A stretch of DNA of 64,000 bases from Hymenolepis diminuta. Taxonomy: Eukaryota > Platyhelminthes > Cestoda > Cyclophyllidea > Hymenolepididae. The translations under genes were made by a program, and so were the position numbers. Shown here one piece after another: positions 26,976-37,754 of this stretch (positions within the stretch are counted from its first letter, which is position 1; every line of letters begins with the position of its first letter). The notes beneath the pieces are model-generated. The model made no database searches. It saw nothing but the letters and a program-made list of their open reading frames with translations, and had not been told where the DNA came from. The stretch lies in NCBI GenBank assembly GCA_900708905.1, contig CAADRB010000009.1:569435-633434 (forward strand). Reading direction: 5' to 3'.

Positions 26976-28181
26976 TTATTCATCAACGTAATCTCCATCA
27001 AGACCAACGCAATCATTCCAGCGCCGCTCTAACATCTCAATACTACTTTTGTAGAACGGTTTATCTTTTGCCTCAAAATAGGCCTCAGTTTCAGCGATAA
27101 CCTCTTCATTAGTGCCAAATTTCTTACCGGCGAGCATTTTTTCAGGTCTGCGAACATCCAGTAGTCGCTGGGAGCCAAATCTGGTGAATACGGTGGATGT
27201 GGGAGCAATTCGAAATTCAATTCATGTAGTTTTGCCATTGTTTTGATTGACTTGTCACACGGTGCGTTGTCTTGATGAAACAAAATTTTTTTCTTTAACA
27301 TATGCGGTCGTTTCTTTGCAATTTCGGCCTTCAAACGCTCCAGTAACGCTATNNNNNNNNNNNNNNNNNNNNNNNNNNNNNNNNNNNNNNNNNNNNNNNN
27401 NNNNNNNNNNNNNNNNNNNNNNNNNNNNNNNNNNNNNNNNNNNNNNNNNNNNNNNNNNNNNNNNNNNNNNNNNNNNNNNNNNNNNNNNNNNNNNNNNNNN
27501 NNNNNNNNNNNNNNNNNNNNNNNNNNNNNNNNNNNNNNNNNNNNNNNNNNNNNNNNNNNNNNNNNNNNNNNNNNNNNNNNNNNNNNNNNNNNNNNNNNNN
27601 NNNNNNNNNNNNNNNNNNNNNNNNNNNNNNNNNNNNNNNNNNNNNNNNNNNNNNNNNNNNNNNNNNNNNNNNNNNNNNNNNNNNNNNNNNNNNNNNNNNN
27701 NNNNNNNNNNNNNNNNNNNNNNNNNNNNNNNNNNNNNNNNNNNNNNNNNNNNNNNNNNNNNNNNNNNNNNNNNNNNNNNNNNNNNNNNNNNNNNNNNNNN
27801 NNNNNNNNNNNNNNNNNNNNNNNNNNNNNNNNNNNNNNNNNNNNNNNNNNNNNNNNNNNNNNNNNNNNNNNNNNNNNNNNNNNNNNNNNNNNNNNNNNNN
27901 NNNNNNNNNNCGCAACTTCACTTTTCGATCATTCAAAACGATTTTGTGGATTTTTTTTGTTTTCCGGTGTTACCGCCTCATTTGGACGTCCACTGAGTTC
28001 TGTGTGTCTCGGTGTCGGTGTCTCTACGACCACGTTTGAAGTCAGCAAACCAACGTTTTATTGTTGTTTCTGATGAAGCCGAGTCTCCATAACACTTTTC
28101 AAGCCATTGCTTCGCTTGAACGGCATTTTTTCCCATCAGGAAGCAGTGTAAAATTAAAACACGAAATTGTTTTTGACCCAT
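26976..28181 (-). pseudogene. Mariner transposase, frameshifted, partly in assembly gap
   Basis: The N-terminal segment from ATG at 28181 (MGQKQFRVLILHCFLMGKN, then TTIKRWFADFKRG) is the helix-turn-helix DNA-binding region of mariner transposases. The reading frame then shifts near 28000, where GRPNEAVTPEN continues in another frame. The middle of the gene is N. The C-terminal half shows the catalytic HQDNAPC and SPDLAPSD motifs, with 34 residues between the two Asp, the DD34D spacing of mariners. A one-base frameshift near 27146, after DLKK, moves the MLAGKKFG continuation into another frame. The family's usual end, DGDYVDE, and stop follow at 26976. Not functional as it stands. Confidence 0.9.
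27353..27910. other. Assembly gap of 558 N
   Basis: A run of N inside the mariner element. This is typical where a multicopy repeat was not bridged, so the true length is uncertain. Confidence 0.95.
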
Positions 28182-28364
28182 TGTTTTGAAAATAGCAAAA
28201 GTAGCATTACTCTTAGCACAATAACTCACAAACTAATGAGTAGAATATCATGAAATTTTAAGAGCTGTCTTTTGAGGGTTAGTATTAACTGAAAAGAAGG
28301 TGACTGCAATAAAACTAGCGCCATCTATGTGTTAGGCCCGGGACCTTTCAGCCCATGTGTCATA

Positions 28365-31300
28365 ATTAATGATTTATTTGAGTTAAACCTCTAAACTGAT
28401 CAATTTTCAAATGTATTTTGTGATGCTCTAAATGAGCCTGCCCTAACTTAAAATAACCTGTTGCTTAACATCATTCCCTATTTATGTTATCTTTCCAATC
28501 CCTTGCGATATCCAAAATCCGGCCTCTTCTCATATCAATTGTAACTTTGTTTAATCAATGGCCCGTAGATGTCTTTAAGATCCCATATTTAGTAATTCCT
28601 AAACGATTAAACGTTTTATGTAATCTTACATTTCATAATCTCCGTTCAAATGTCTTCTCTCTGTTTTTCTGGTTTTTGGTGCTATGCTAGTGCTGCTACC
28701 GCAATAACAACAACTACGGAGTCCAGTGATAATAAATTAAATAGAGATTCTAGAATCCTGAGTTTAACAAACAGCACATATTAGCATTTACATTTTTTTA
28801 ACATCTCATCCTTACGAATTTTCAATATCATATAATAAACCGCTAATAAAACTACAACCCTAATTTTTCAAATCATCTAATTAAGAATATACACTCCCAA
28901 CTTCACTGGACATCGAGCATAAAATGTTTTCTAAATGCTTTAGGAAAACACTTACCCCATGCACACCAACTCACGGGAATAGTCAGACTGGAAGAAGAAA
29001 TGAAATGCCACGTGATCTTGGGCTTGATTCCTATTCAAGATTTTACTCTTTCAACCATGAAATATGCAGCAAATGAAATCTAACAAGTGATTTTTTAACA
29101 TTATTACCAAACAACCTTAATATTATCAATTTGAAGTTTCAATTAGCAAATCATACGAACTCCAAGCTTTCGAGCAGTAGGAGCGCGTAATTAGAAACTT
29201 ACTTACATGGGTTATGTTCACCGATTAAAGTTTAAGAGTTCAACTCTTCATTAATAATTAAATCTGGTGCAAACCTTCAGTCCTAATGTTCTTATAATGT
29301 TTATCTTTTAAAAACAACATACACTATTTCAGTACGAGTTTTAGGTTTAAAAACATGAATTAATTGCATATAGCAGTGAAAAATGCGAATATCGAAGTGC
29401 TGTGACTAATTACCATAAACCTGTTTTCTATTCTGTTTGAAATATTGCTGGAGATTGAAGAAGCCTGGAGATTAAAATCAAATATTTACTTTATATTCCT
29501 GTTTTCGAATAAATTCTCTAAAATATAACCTGGAATATTTCATTCTCCTCGGTACTAAAAGAGCTATTTTTTGAAATAATCGGAAGTATATATTTGATGA
29601 TCTGGAATATTTTTTTCAACTTATATTAATGATTTCCTCCTAATATCTTAAATTTAACTGAGTCCTCAATGAAGAGATGCGTCAAGTCATCTGCATTTTT
29701 AGACCGAATGGAAAATTATGGAATAAATACAAGGGCGCTTATTAAACATTTTTGCTCATGGTCAATCAGTGATCATTACGAATGGTAATCATCCGTTGGA
29801 AATATTCGATACGTCACTAAGTACATTCAAGACTCAAAATTCCATTGGTTTGCATATACACATATATTTATATATAGCACGTTTTAGTCTTTTTTATATA
29901 GGAAAAGTCTAAATGTCATAAAGTACAAAACAATTTAGGTTTTTTTTAAAATATGATATGTTTTCCTTTATTTAAATTTTTGAAATAATGCAAGATCTTA
30001 AGAGTAAGTTAGGAGAATGAAGTATAATTATTTTAGTGAGCAGGTGGAGTTACCAGAAACCAGGCACATATAGACCCGATGATTAAGCCCAGTAAACTTT
30101 TAGTGGTTGGAACCAAACTCACAAGTTTACCATTACTGCGGCATTTTGGAAGACCATAAACTTATGCACCTTGATTTCGGCAAAAATTGTTTGATATTAT
30201 CTTTTAAAATAAGTATCTAACTTAACAGAGTATCAAATCGAGGACGTAAAAAATTTTATATGCATTACTAGCTATTAGTCTCATTTGGGTTTAAATTTGT
30301 TATCTCATTTTTCAATTGGTACTAACGTTGACTTATACTTCTTCAATTTTCAAGTGAAGTGCAGGCCCAACTTAGCTGCGAAGCCTGTGCTCGTGTATAA
30401 AATGCATGTTCATAGTCAGAAAATGTCGTAAAAGTTAAACTTACATTGACCTGAATGTAATAATCAAGTAGGAAGCCAGGGGACTATTTGAAACAGGAGA
30501 TATTTTAAATGGAAAATAGAAGAGTTAGTGTATTTTTAGGGCACAAGATAATCACTTAATGATTAAAAAATTTTGTTTGAAAATTTCGGGATTTTTCACC
30601 TCAAAGTGTATCAAGTAGAGGTAAAAAGACAGTTTGAATGGCAGATTCACTTACTAACATGTATTATCAACGAGCGCAGATAAAGCAGGCATTGATATCT
30701 AATTAGTGTCTTTTAAAATTTCGATCACACCCGGTCAAAGTATTGCGTTGTAATGTGTTCAAACGAGGACCGAGGTTACATAGAAGTAATAAGCCAAATC
30801 ATTCATGTCGCTAGAACAGTTCCGAGGCGGTGGAGAAAGCCACATCTATTATTGATTTAAATGTTAACTTTATATACCAGCATTGGTTTATGAGACGTTA
30901 GTCATGTTTGCTTGTCGTACACCTGGATCGCCTCTAGTGGAGATCTGTTGATGATATCCTTTCAGCTATCCTAACGATAGGTATTTATTAATATCTGGTG
31001 CCTGCAGCACAGTGTAATGAATTGCTCTCTTTTGACCAATCACCGTTCACTTATCTACTAGTGCAACAAATATCACACATTGCCAGGAGAAATCACTTCA
31101 TAAAAAGAAAATTATCAAGATTTGACTAAATGGAACATTCATACTGCTATGGAGAATTTTTTGTTCATTTCCTAAGTCACCGGATGATTACACTATATAC
31201 TGGATATCCAAAATCGCATCTGACAAGGCAAACACGAGCATGACTTTCACCTCATCAGTGAATCATAACAAACATTGTAGTACTTTCACTTAGAAAAAAT

Positions 31301-31366
31301 AAGATCGTGATAGGGTAATTAATATGACCATATCACACTAATATCAGATGAGAAAATTATAATTAG
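28365..31366. other. Intergenic, no feature seen
   Basis: Three kb of AT-rich DNA between the mariner copy and the repeat-protein gene. No supportable coding segment or repeat was recognised. Confidence 0.45.
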
Positions 31367-31374
31367 TATATAAG
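31367..31374 (+). promoter_or_regulatory. Possible TATA box of the repeat-protein gene
   Basis: TATATAAG lies 37 bp before the first ATG of the long frame. If used, transcription would start almost at the start codon and leave a very short leader. It may therefore be coincidental in this AT-rich DNA. Confidence 0.25.
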
Positions 31375-31403
31375 ATGACAGAGTGAGTAAGAGCGATGCA
31401 AAA

Positions 31404-32300
31404 ATGAGGAAGAAATTTTCATACAAGAAGACCAGAGGGTCTGATAGGAAGAAAAAGGAGTTTATCAGCCGAGGCCCAGGGAAGCATTTGGATTATATCA
31501 ACTCTGATGAAATATGGAAATATAACAACCAAATTATTGATGAAAATGCGGATTTAAACTCTTGGAATTGTATAGAAATTGCTGACGAAATGGAAGGTAA
31601 TGAGGAAGTGATGAAACAGTGCCTACTAATCTTCGCTCAGATCCTGTTTCCCCAATACTCAGATAGTCTTCAGTTCTGTATTCGTGGTAAAGAGACAGGT
31701 AGTAAAGAGATATCTGATCCATTTGATAACTCAATAGGTTTCATGGATGAGATGGATAGTAATTGCGGTAATGAGGAAGATATGAAAAAGTGTCTCCTTC
31801 TCTTTGCGCAAGTTCTCTATCCCCAGTTCCAACACTGCCTTGAAAAACTTCTTATTGAGGAGGAGAGTCATACAAAGCAGACAAATAGAGGCAAAGTCTC
31901 CACTAATGGTAAAGATAAAACCGATGATTTTTTTGGAAGTAAAGAAGATATGAAGCAGTGTCTTCTTCTTATTGCTCAAATACTCTATCCCCAATTCAGT
32001 CAATGTCTACAAGAGTGCTACGGTAGTGAGACCAGCGGATATAGCGAAGGAAGTACGGTATCACAGGATAGTGGAAATATTGGAGAACAGTCTGCAATGA
32101 ATATTTTTAATGATGAAAGTTATGGCAATGAAGAAGACATGAAGCAATGCCTTCTTCTCCTCGCTCAAGCGCTTTGTCCTCAATTCGCGAGCTGTTTTCA
32201 GGAATGTTTGGACAGTGAAAATGCAATCTATTCTGAAGAACTCCTTTCATACTGTAATTCTAACAAGGATTACAAAGGGGATTACTCTGAGGTCGCATAG
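31404..32300 (+). CDS. Unknown intronless protein with four Cys-containing repeats
   Basis: A 298-residue frame, by far the longest uninterrupted one in the window. Residues 1-35 are strongly basic (MRKKFSYKKTRGSDRKKKEF), with no signal peptide or membrane segment, suggesting an intracellular and possibly nuclear protein. Four repeats follow with cores near residues 65-92, 122-147, 178-205 and 241-268. The consensus is G(N/S)(E/K)E(D/V)MK(Q/K)CLLL, then (I/L/F)AQ(I/V/A)LYPQF, then a Cys 15 positions after the first. The first repeat has lost that second Cys; repeats 3 and 4 have a third one four residues later. Each core should form an amphipathic helix pair, separated by acidic, Ser-rich linkers of about 30 residues. 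The conserved cores and diverged linkers indicate selection on the protein. Translation starts at the first in-frame ATG; an upstream in-frame stop lies at 31371. I recognise no family and propose no function. Confidence 0.75.
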   Translation: MRKKFSYKKTRGSDRKKKEFISRGPGKHLDYINSDEIWKYNNQIIDENADLNSWNCIEIADEMEGNEEVMKQCLLIFAQILFPQYSDSLQFCIRGKETGSKEISDPFDNSIGFMDEMDSNCGNEEDMKKCLLLFAQVLYPQFQHCLEKLLIEEESHTKQTNRGKVSTNGKDKTDDFFGSKEDMKQCLLLIAQILYPQFSQCLQECYGSETSGYSEGSTVSQDSGNIGEQSAMNIFNDESYGNEEDMKQCLLLLAQALCPQFASCFQECLDSENAIYSEELLSYCNSNKDYKGDYSEVA

Positions 32301-35300
32301 GTCTCCGAGGTTATGACCAATATCTACTATGGACGTGAACTGTAATGTATTAATCGACAATTAATCAACTTATTGTATTTAAAATTCTAAACATTTATAT
32401 TCCTTCAATTCTCCTCTGTTAAAGTAAATGCTTTTTCTTATGGATTTTGTGATGGTTTTGTTTCCTTGATAGCGCTAATTTAAATTTTATAAAGCATAAG
32501 TTTGATTAATGAAAAATTTCCAGGTCTTTCACCTCTCTAACTTCTAGTCACCTCTAGATATCTCATGAGTCAATTTCTTATTGAGATCCATTATAAGTTG
32601 GTGGTTGCTCTTTTTCATTTATCTAGAACGAAATGAGTTCAGTGCTTTAGGAAAAGCAAACGCCCTGCCGTAATGACTTGAGCAACTTTTACAGTTAAGG
32701 CAAAGGAGGAGGAGAAGTTAAAGAATGGAATGCAAGGTTTATTATTCCTGAAATGGAGGTCACATCACAACTGAGAGATCCAATGAGATTTATACAATCA
32801 TTAAAAGGACTTATTTAAGCGCTAAGATGTTTAAAATGGCTTGTTATTACAATGTCTAAAGACCAGGATTTTGCATGAAGGACAAATTACGGGTAATGCG
32901 CTCGTATTTCGTCACACTCACCGCTCCTCCTCTCCTCTCCGCTCAGATGACTTTAAACAACGTGCAAAAGTGTGATTTAGACAAAACATGCCTTTACTTC
33001 CATGACAGCTCTAACATCGCATAGGTATTTTGCAAAATTTGATTACTTAGTTGAGGTCATCACATAGTGTACTGCGATTTTTCCCAATATTTTCCGCTTA
33101 TTTACAGATACTTTTTAAATTTTAATGCCGATGACTTATTTCGCACGTGATAAAATTTAGTACGCATCATCAGATTCTATTAAATACTTGCGCATTGGGA
33201 AATATCATTTGATAGACAGATGGAGCCTATAAGGCGTCTCACAGCATCCCCACTTTAAACAATCCTCTGCTATTTTATATCAATTAATTTTAGTTTACTA
33301 TTTTCCGCATATTTAGCTTCACATTTTTTCTACCAACAAACTTCTCCATTTTTCTACTTACAAGGTAAACGCATTTTTTGTTCTTTCCAAGTATCAATAG
33401 GCTTGTAGTGGGTTACGTGCAAACTTGTCTGGACAGTAAATTACCTATTTTCCTGGATGTTGTGTAGAAAAAGACTTACCATAATCTCCTCCAACTGATC
33501 TATACAAATTGGCAGAAAAGTAAAACAAAATGAAATTCTGAACTAACTAATATGTGTTGGATTATCATTTTGTTTTCATTTTGCAATAAGAATGACGGAA
33601 TTTGAAGTTAAGCTTCTGCTTGCTTATGTTAATTTCGATAACGGATAGTGTTGGATGAAAATGGAATACTTTCATCAAAAAAATAAAGTAAAAATTAAAC
33701 AAGTTCATTCATATTATTATTAATTATTTACAAATACAATATAATTTTTAAAATGCTCTATAATTGTGGGTCGTTACGTGGTAGAATTATGCTGAAAATT
33801 GTCTAATCCCATGGTGTCAATGAATTCGAGATTGTGGCAACCTTGGAGGCTAATAGGCATGTAGCAAATAGTGTTCCAAATATTCAAATTAGTAAATAAA
33901 AGGTAATCTAAAGCCACATTAATTGATTTCCCTTTGCTTTACTACAAAACCATCCAGTAATGACAACATAAATCTAACCACTCCCGAGATATGAAATGGA
34001 AAAGAATTTTGCGTAAATATTTGGTCAACGGTAAAATTGGATCGACACCGGAAATGAGACCAGTTTATTTTTGCTATCAAAGGAAATAATTCGATGCATT
34101 TGGGGAACCTATCAAAAACAGGAATCCCATCTACCGTGGTTACAAAATACTACCATTCATAAAAATACGAATTCACCAGTGGCCACGGCTCGGTTTGGCA
34201 TATGGACAATATCTTATATTCCTAATAGTAGCCATCATTTTTTATTAATAATGTTTTCATGAAAATTTATCCACCGTTCGTTTTAGAAGAGTGGGACAAT
34301 TATAGCGTCCAGAATTATTCGTGCTTTTACTTTAAGCATCCTGGTAAACAGTCCTCTGAAATCCCAGACAAAATTTTCACATTCCTGCCTTATTTCAGAT
34401 ATAAATATAACAAACTTATGTTATATGTAATTTTATTGAAAAGTGATGGGAAAGAAGGCAAACGCCTAAGTATGTATTAAATCTTAACTGGTGCCCTAGA
34501 TCTTCAGTCAGATATCGTAATTTTGATACCAGAAAATCCTAATTCCAAGTTTTATATAATATAACATTTTTTTCTAAATGGACATCCACATCATCTACGT
34601 GAATAAAGAAAATTGTGAAATTTCTTTAGGTTTTCGATATTAATTCTTCATGACCACTTTTCTTCTAAAATTTCCTGGTTTCAATCTTTTCCGTAGACGG
34701 TGAAAGATGACAATTGTAGGGATTTGCATGAATGCTTAGCGAACTTCTTGCTGTTAAATGAAAGTGATGATATAAATTCAATCTATTTTTAAAAAAATTT
34801 CCCTGCCCACTGATTATGTGGACATTTATAATAAAAAATGTTTAGCTGAAGTAAAATTTGACTTTGTTTGATACTCCATGCCATCTTGTTGATTTAATTT
34901 ACAGTAATGTTAACGGTAAATAATAAACGAAATCATTCAGTTATATTGAAACTTAGAAAGTAGATTAAATACAGATAAAAGATCAGTTGGTAACAATGGA
35001 ATATCGTGCAAAGCTTTATTTTAACCAGCTTATCTTTATCTGCAAGTTTGCTTACTATAATCAGCCTATAATTGCTTTCTATATCGATTTTGTTGAGCGT
35101 TTGTACAAGGGTCATAAGTTGTAGTACAATAAAACTAGGAATACTAATTGTAGAGATTCAGAGACTGCGAAGGCAAATGACATTTTAGGGATACTGTTTT
35201 ACTGGAAAATATTAGAGAAAATTCAGACTAATAAAGCAGAATGCAGGTGAAGCGATGGTGGTCGTAGTTACCGATGGAGAAGAGCTGGCGGTAGGGGTAA

Positions 35301-35630
35301 GAGAGAAGAGCTTAGATAAGTTTCAATCTGGTGGGAAGATTATACAAGGCCGATAGAATAGTTAAAAATGAGGAACCCCTATGGACATTTAGAGAAACAT
35401 ATGATGATTAGAAAGCCAAAAGGAGGACTGTTACGTCTAAAAGCAGCTTGAGTCTTCCTAGGGGTTTGATAGACATGACGAGCTAAATAAGGTGAAATGG
35501 CCTTACAATTGGGAGTGTCTGCAATAATCGGCCAGTTTTGTTGTAAATTTAAACTTATACACTTTGGTAACGAGCAGAAATGCCCAGCTCAAGATAATGA
35601 AAATGGAAAATGGTTTTTAATTTGCTGTTT
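32301..35630. other. Intergenic, no firm feature
   Basis: AT-rich DNA. Two neighbouring plus-strand open frames (34071-34262 and 34259-34480) and a short GC-richer plus segment near 35240-35350 have no family signature. Confidence 0.4.
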
Positions 35631-35840
35631 TTAATGATTACGCTTCAGTTTGAAACAAAATGTTGTAAACTGACTGACTAAATGATCCTCCATTTCCTCG
35701 AACTCGCGCTGTCCAAGTTTAGAATACTGCTTAGGGTCTCTCTTGAAGAAGAGGGGTTTTGGAAAGACCATTTTTCTGTTGTTTATTAAGTTTTCATTGC
35801 GAATGCACTTTACCGTAATCTTCATAACTTCTTGATGCAC
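35631..35840 (-). CDS. Candidate terminal exon, unknown protein
   Basis: On the minus strand the acceptor agatcttcag is followed by 69 open codons, beginning VHQEVMKITVKC and ending KLKRNH, then a stop. The charge-rich composition (FKRDPKQYSKLGQREFEEME) looks more like real protein than the hydrophobic AT-driven frames nearby. There is no ATG at its start, so it could only be a 3' exon. A GTAAGT donor lies upstream on the same strand near 36314, but I could not build a joined model. No family recognised. Confidence 0.3.
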   Translation of the reverse strand: MHQEVMKITVKCIRNENLINNRKMVFPKPLFFKRDPKQYSKLGQREFEEMEDHLVSQFTTFCFKLKRNH

Positions 35841-36350
35841 CTGAAGATCTAAAATGGCGCAAAATCAATGACTAGATATTAAGTCCAGAAAGCTTTGGAG
35901 ATTAAAGCATAATTTGAAAGCTCAATCAGGGCCGTTGATCCATGACCACTCTTTCTTAATTGTCATATGATCTGTTTACAGTCACCCACCTAACTTACAA
36001 GAGACTCCAGACATCCCAAATTTCATAAATTGTCATTTATTTACTTCTAAAGAATTATTTCTTTTTTGGCCCTTAGCACTCCTCCATATTTTGTCTTATT
36101 TTCTCTCTCTCTAACACATAACGCCAAACATTTAAACTCGATTCCTCTCAGCCTTTGATTTGTGAACGCTAGAAAAATTAGTTATTTATCGAGATGTGTT
36201 TTTGGTAGGAATGAGCAATATTATATTAGTCTAAGCTATTTCACCAAGCACATATGTCTATCCTATTTGTAGGCAGAGAATTGCATCTGTCATGTTCACC
36301 TCACACTTACTTTGTGCTTTGGTAATGGTTGATTTCACCTTTTAGGCAAT

Positions 36351-36644
36351 TGTTAGAGGAAATAATAATTATTTTCCCCGCTCCCAATAGTTCTTCTATG
36401 AATAAAAATGCAATTTCTTTCTTTATTTCCCCACTGATAAAAGACACTTGATAATTATTCTTATTTGTTTAAGTCGATACCGATTGAGAGGGAGTTTCGT
36501 TAATACACTCGTGTTGACTATAACGTGCCTTCTTATCTGCNGTGGGTTATTAGCTTCTGTGTTAAGTTGCTATATTACCGAGTTTTCTGGATTGTTGGCT
36601 CTGCGAGATTACTACCGGAACTCCTAGTTGGTTACGTTATAGCA
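36351..36644 (+). repeat. Solo LTR-like repeat, family 2, copy B
   Basis: 294 bp from TGTTAGAGG to TTATAGCA, in inverted orientation to copy A at 4792-5082. The flanks gcaat (36346-36350) and gtaat (36645-36649) agree at four of five bases, again an aged 5-bp target duplication. One N at 36541 marks an uncertain base. No internal retrotransposon domain lies beside it, so it is probably a solo LTR left by recombination. Confidence 0.75.
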
Positions 36645-37039
36645 GTAATGAAGGCGATAAGTATAATGTGGACTATAGTATGTGGTTTTCTATATAACAC
36701 CATTATGAATCAGCAAACGTCCTAAAATGTAATATAGATTTTTGTGAGTTTGGAAACTATTTAAATATTTAGAACAATTTCATGAAATAAACACTAGTAT
36801 AAATGTTCGGTTTGTTCAAACAAAACGCCATAATAAATGAGTACTCATTTGAAAAATTCAATTAAGAAGCATTTTCCTACTAAATTTTCATAAGTTATTC
36901 AAAAATGACTGCAATGTAGTCCGAGTTAGTGCTTTCGAGACAGCTTAGCAACTTTCGAAACACTATCAGCTGGCAAGCTCTTATCTCAACGCTAACATCG
37001 GCAAGTCTGGCAAAACTCCAGTGAAAATTCAAAATGTCG

Positions 37040-37040
<1 letters not shown>

Positions 37041-37072
<32 letters not shown>

Positions 37073-37080
37073 TAATCAAT
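37041..37080. repeat. (CAAT)n microsatellite
   Basis: About ten tetranucleotide units of CAAT, with one impure unit (attaat) near the end. Confidence 0.95.
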
Positions 37081-37720
37081 ACCTTCCTTCCTTTTCAACA
37101 CTTTATTTGCAATGTCTTTATTCTCACCCTTCAAAATTATTCCCAACTGCCTTTCAACTATTCCAGTAGCTTTTACCGGCTCTATATCTGTCTACACGCA
37201 TATGTTAACGGCCTCCTGGACCTCCACTGACTTCTCCGTTTCTACTACACGTCTACTCGGCTTTTTCTCTCCAGTTCCCAGAGTCAGGTTCTTCAGTAGC
37301 ACCATTCACCTTGTTTCGTAGCTATTTCACCTTCTCTCAGCTAAGTCTCATTAAATTACTGTCAGTACTAAACTCATCGGTTGCTTGTAACTTTATATTT
37401 AGTAAACCCTAGTATTTAAACCACGAAATATGTGGCTTTCTTTGGAGATAATAGCCAATGAATTGTTTAAATAAGCATTTTCATTCTTCCAAGGGTAAGT
37501 GTCAATCAAAATTCTATTTCATATAGTTAACAGTAAATAACTTCTGCATACCGTGATGCAATGCATTGAAAAAGGAAAAAATGCAAGCACTCAACATCTA
37601 GTCACTAAATGACAAATAATACTGGTTGTGAAAATATATATAATTCCACCTGTATTTGTATGCAACATTATTGTGAAATCCAAATAAATCCATGAAATAT
37701 ACACAGGATAGAACAAAATA

Positions 37721-37754
37721 GTATATATGTGCATATATATACATATATATGTAT
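37721..37754. repeat. AT-rich palindromic tract
   Basis: Alternating purine-pyrimidine sequence containing a perfect 16-bp palindrome, atacatatatatgtat, at 37739-37754. Could extrude as a cruciform; no specific function can be assigned. Confidence 0.7.

Larger units (their letters stand above)
26924..28362 (-). mobile_element. Mariner (Tc1/mariner) DNA transposon, degenerate
   Basis: Bounded by 12-bp terminal inverted repeats, TAACACATGGGC at the left and the complement of TGACACATGGGC at the right. Both are flanked by TA dinucleotides (26922-26923 and 28363-28364), the expected target duplication. The right end continues with tgaaaggtcccgggcctaac. The left end has lost about 15 bp of this, going straight from gggc to ctaac, so it is probably no longer a good transposase-binding site. 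The transposase lies on the minus strand and is broken. An assembly gap of 558 N (27353-27910) lies inside the element. The transposase resembles the Hsmar1-like/cecropia group. Confidence 0.9.

Noticed and set aside
27247..27996. Long open frames spanning the N gap
   Set aside because: They are open only because N translates as unknown; the real content is the mariner transposase on the minus strand.
31383..31403. GTG at 31383 as the start of the repeat protein
   Set aside because: A eukaryotic nuclear gene should start at ATG; the first in-frame ATG is at 31404.
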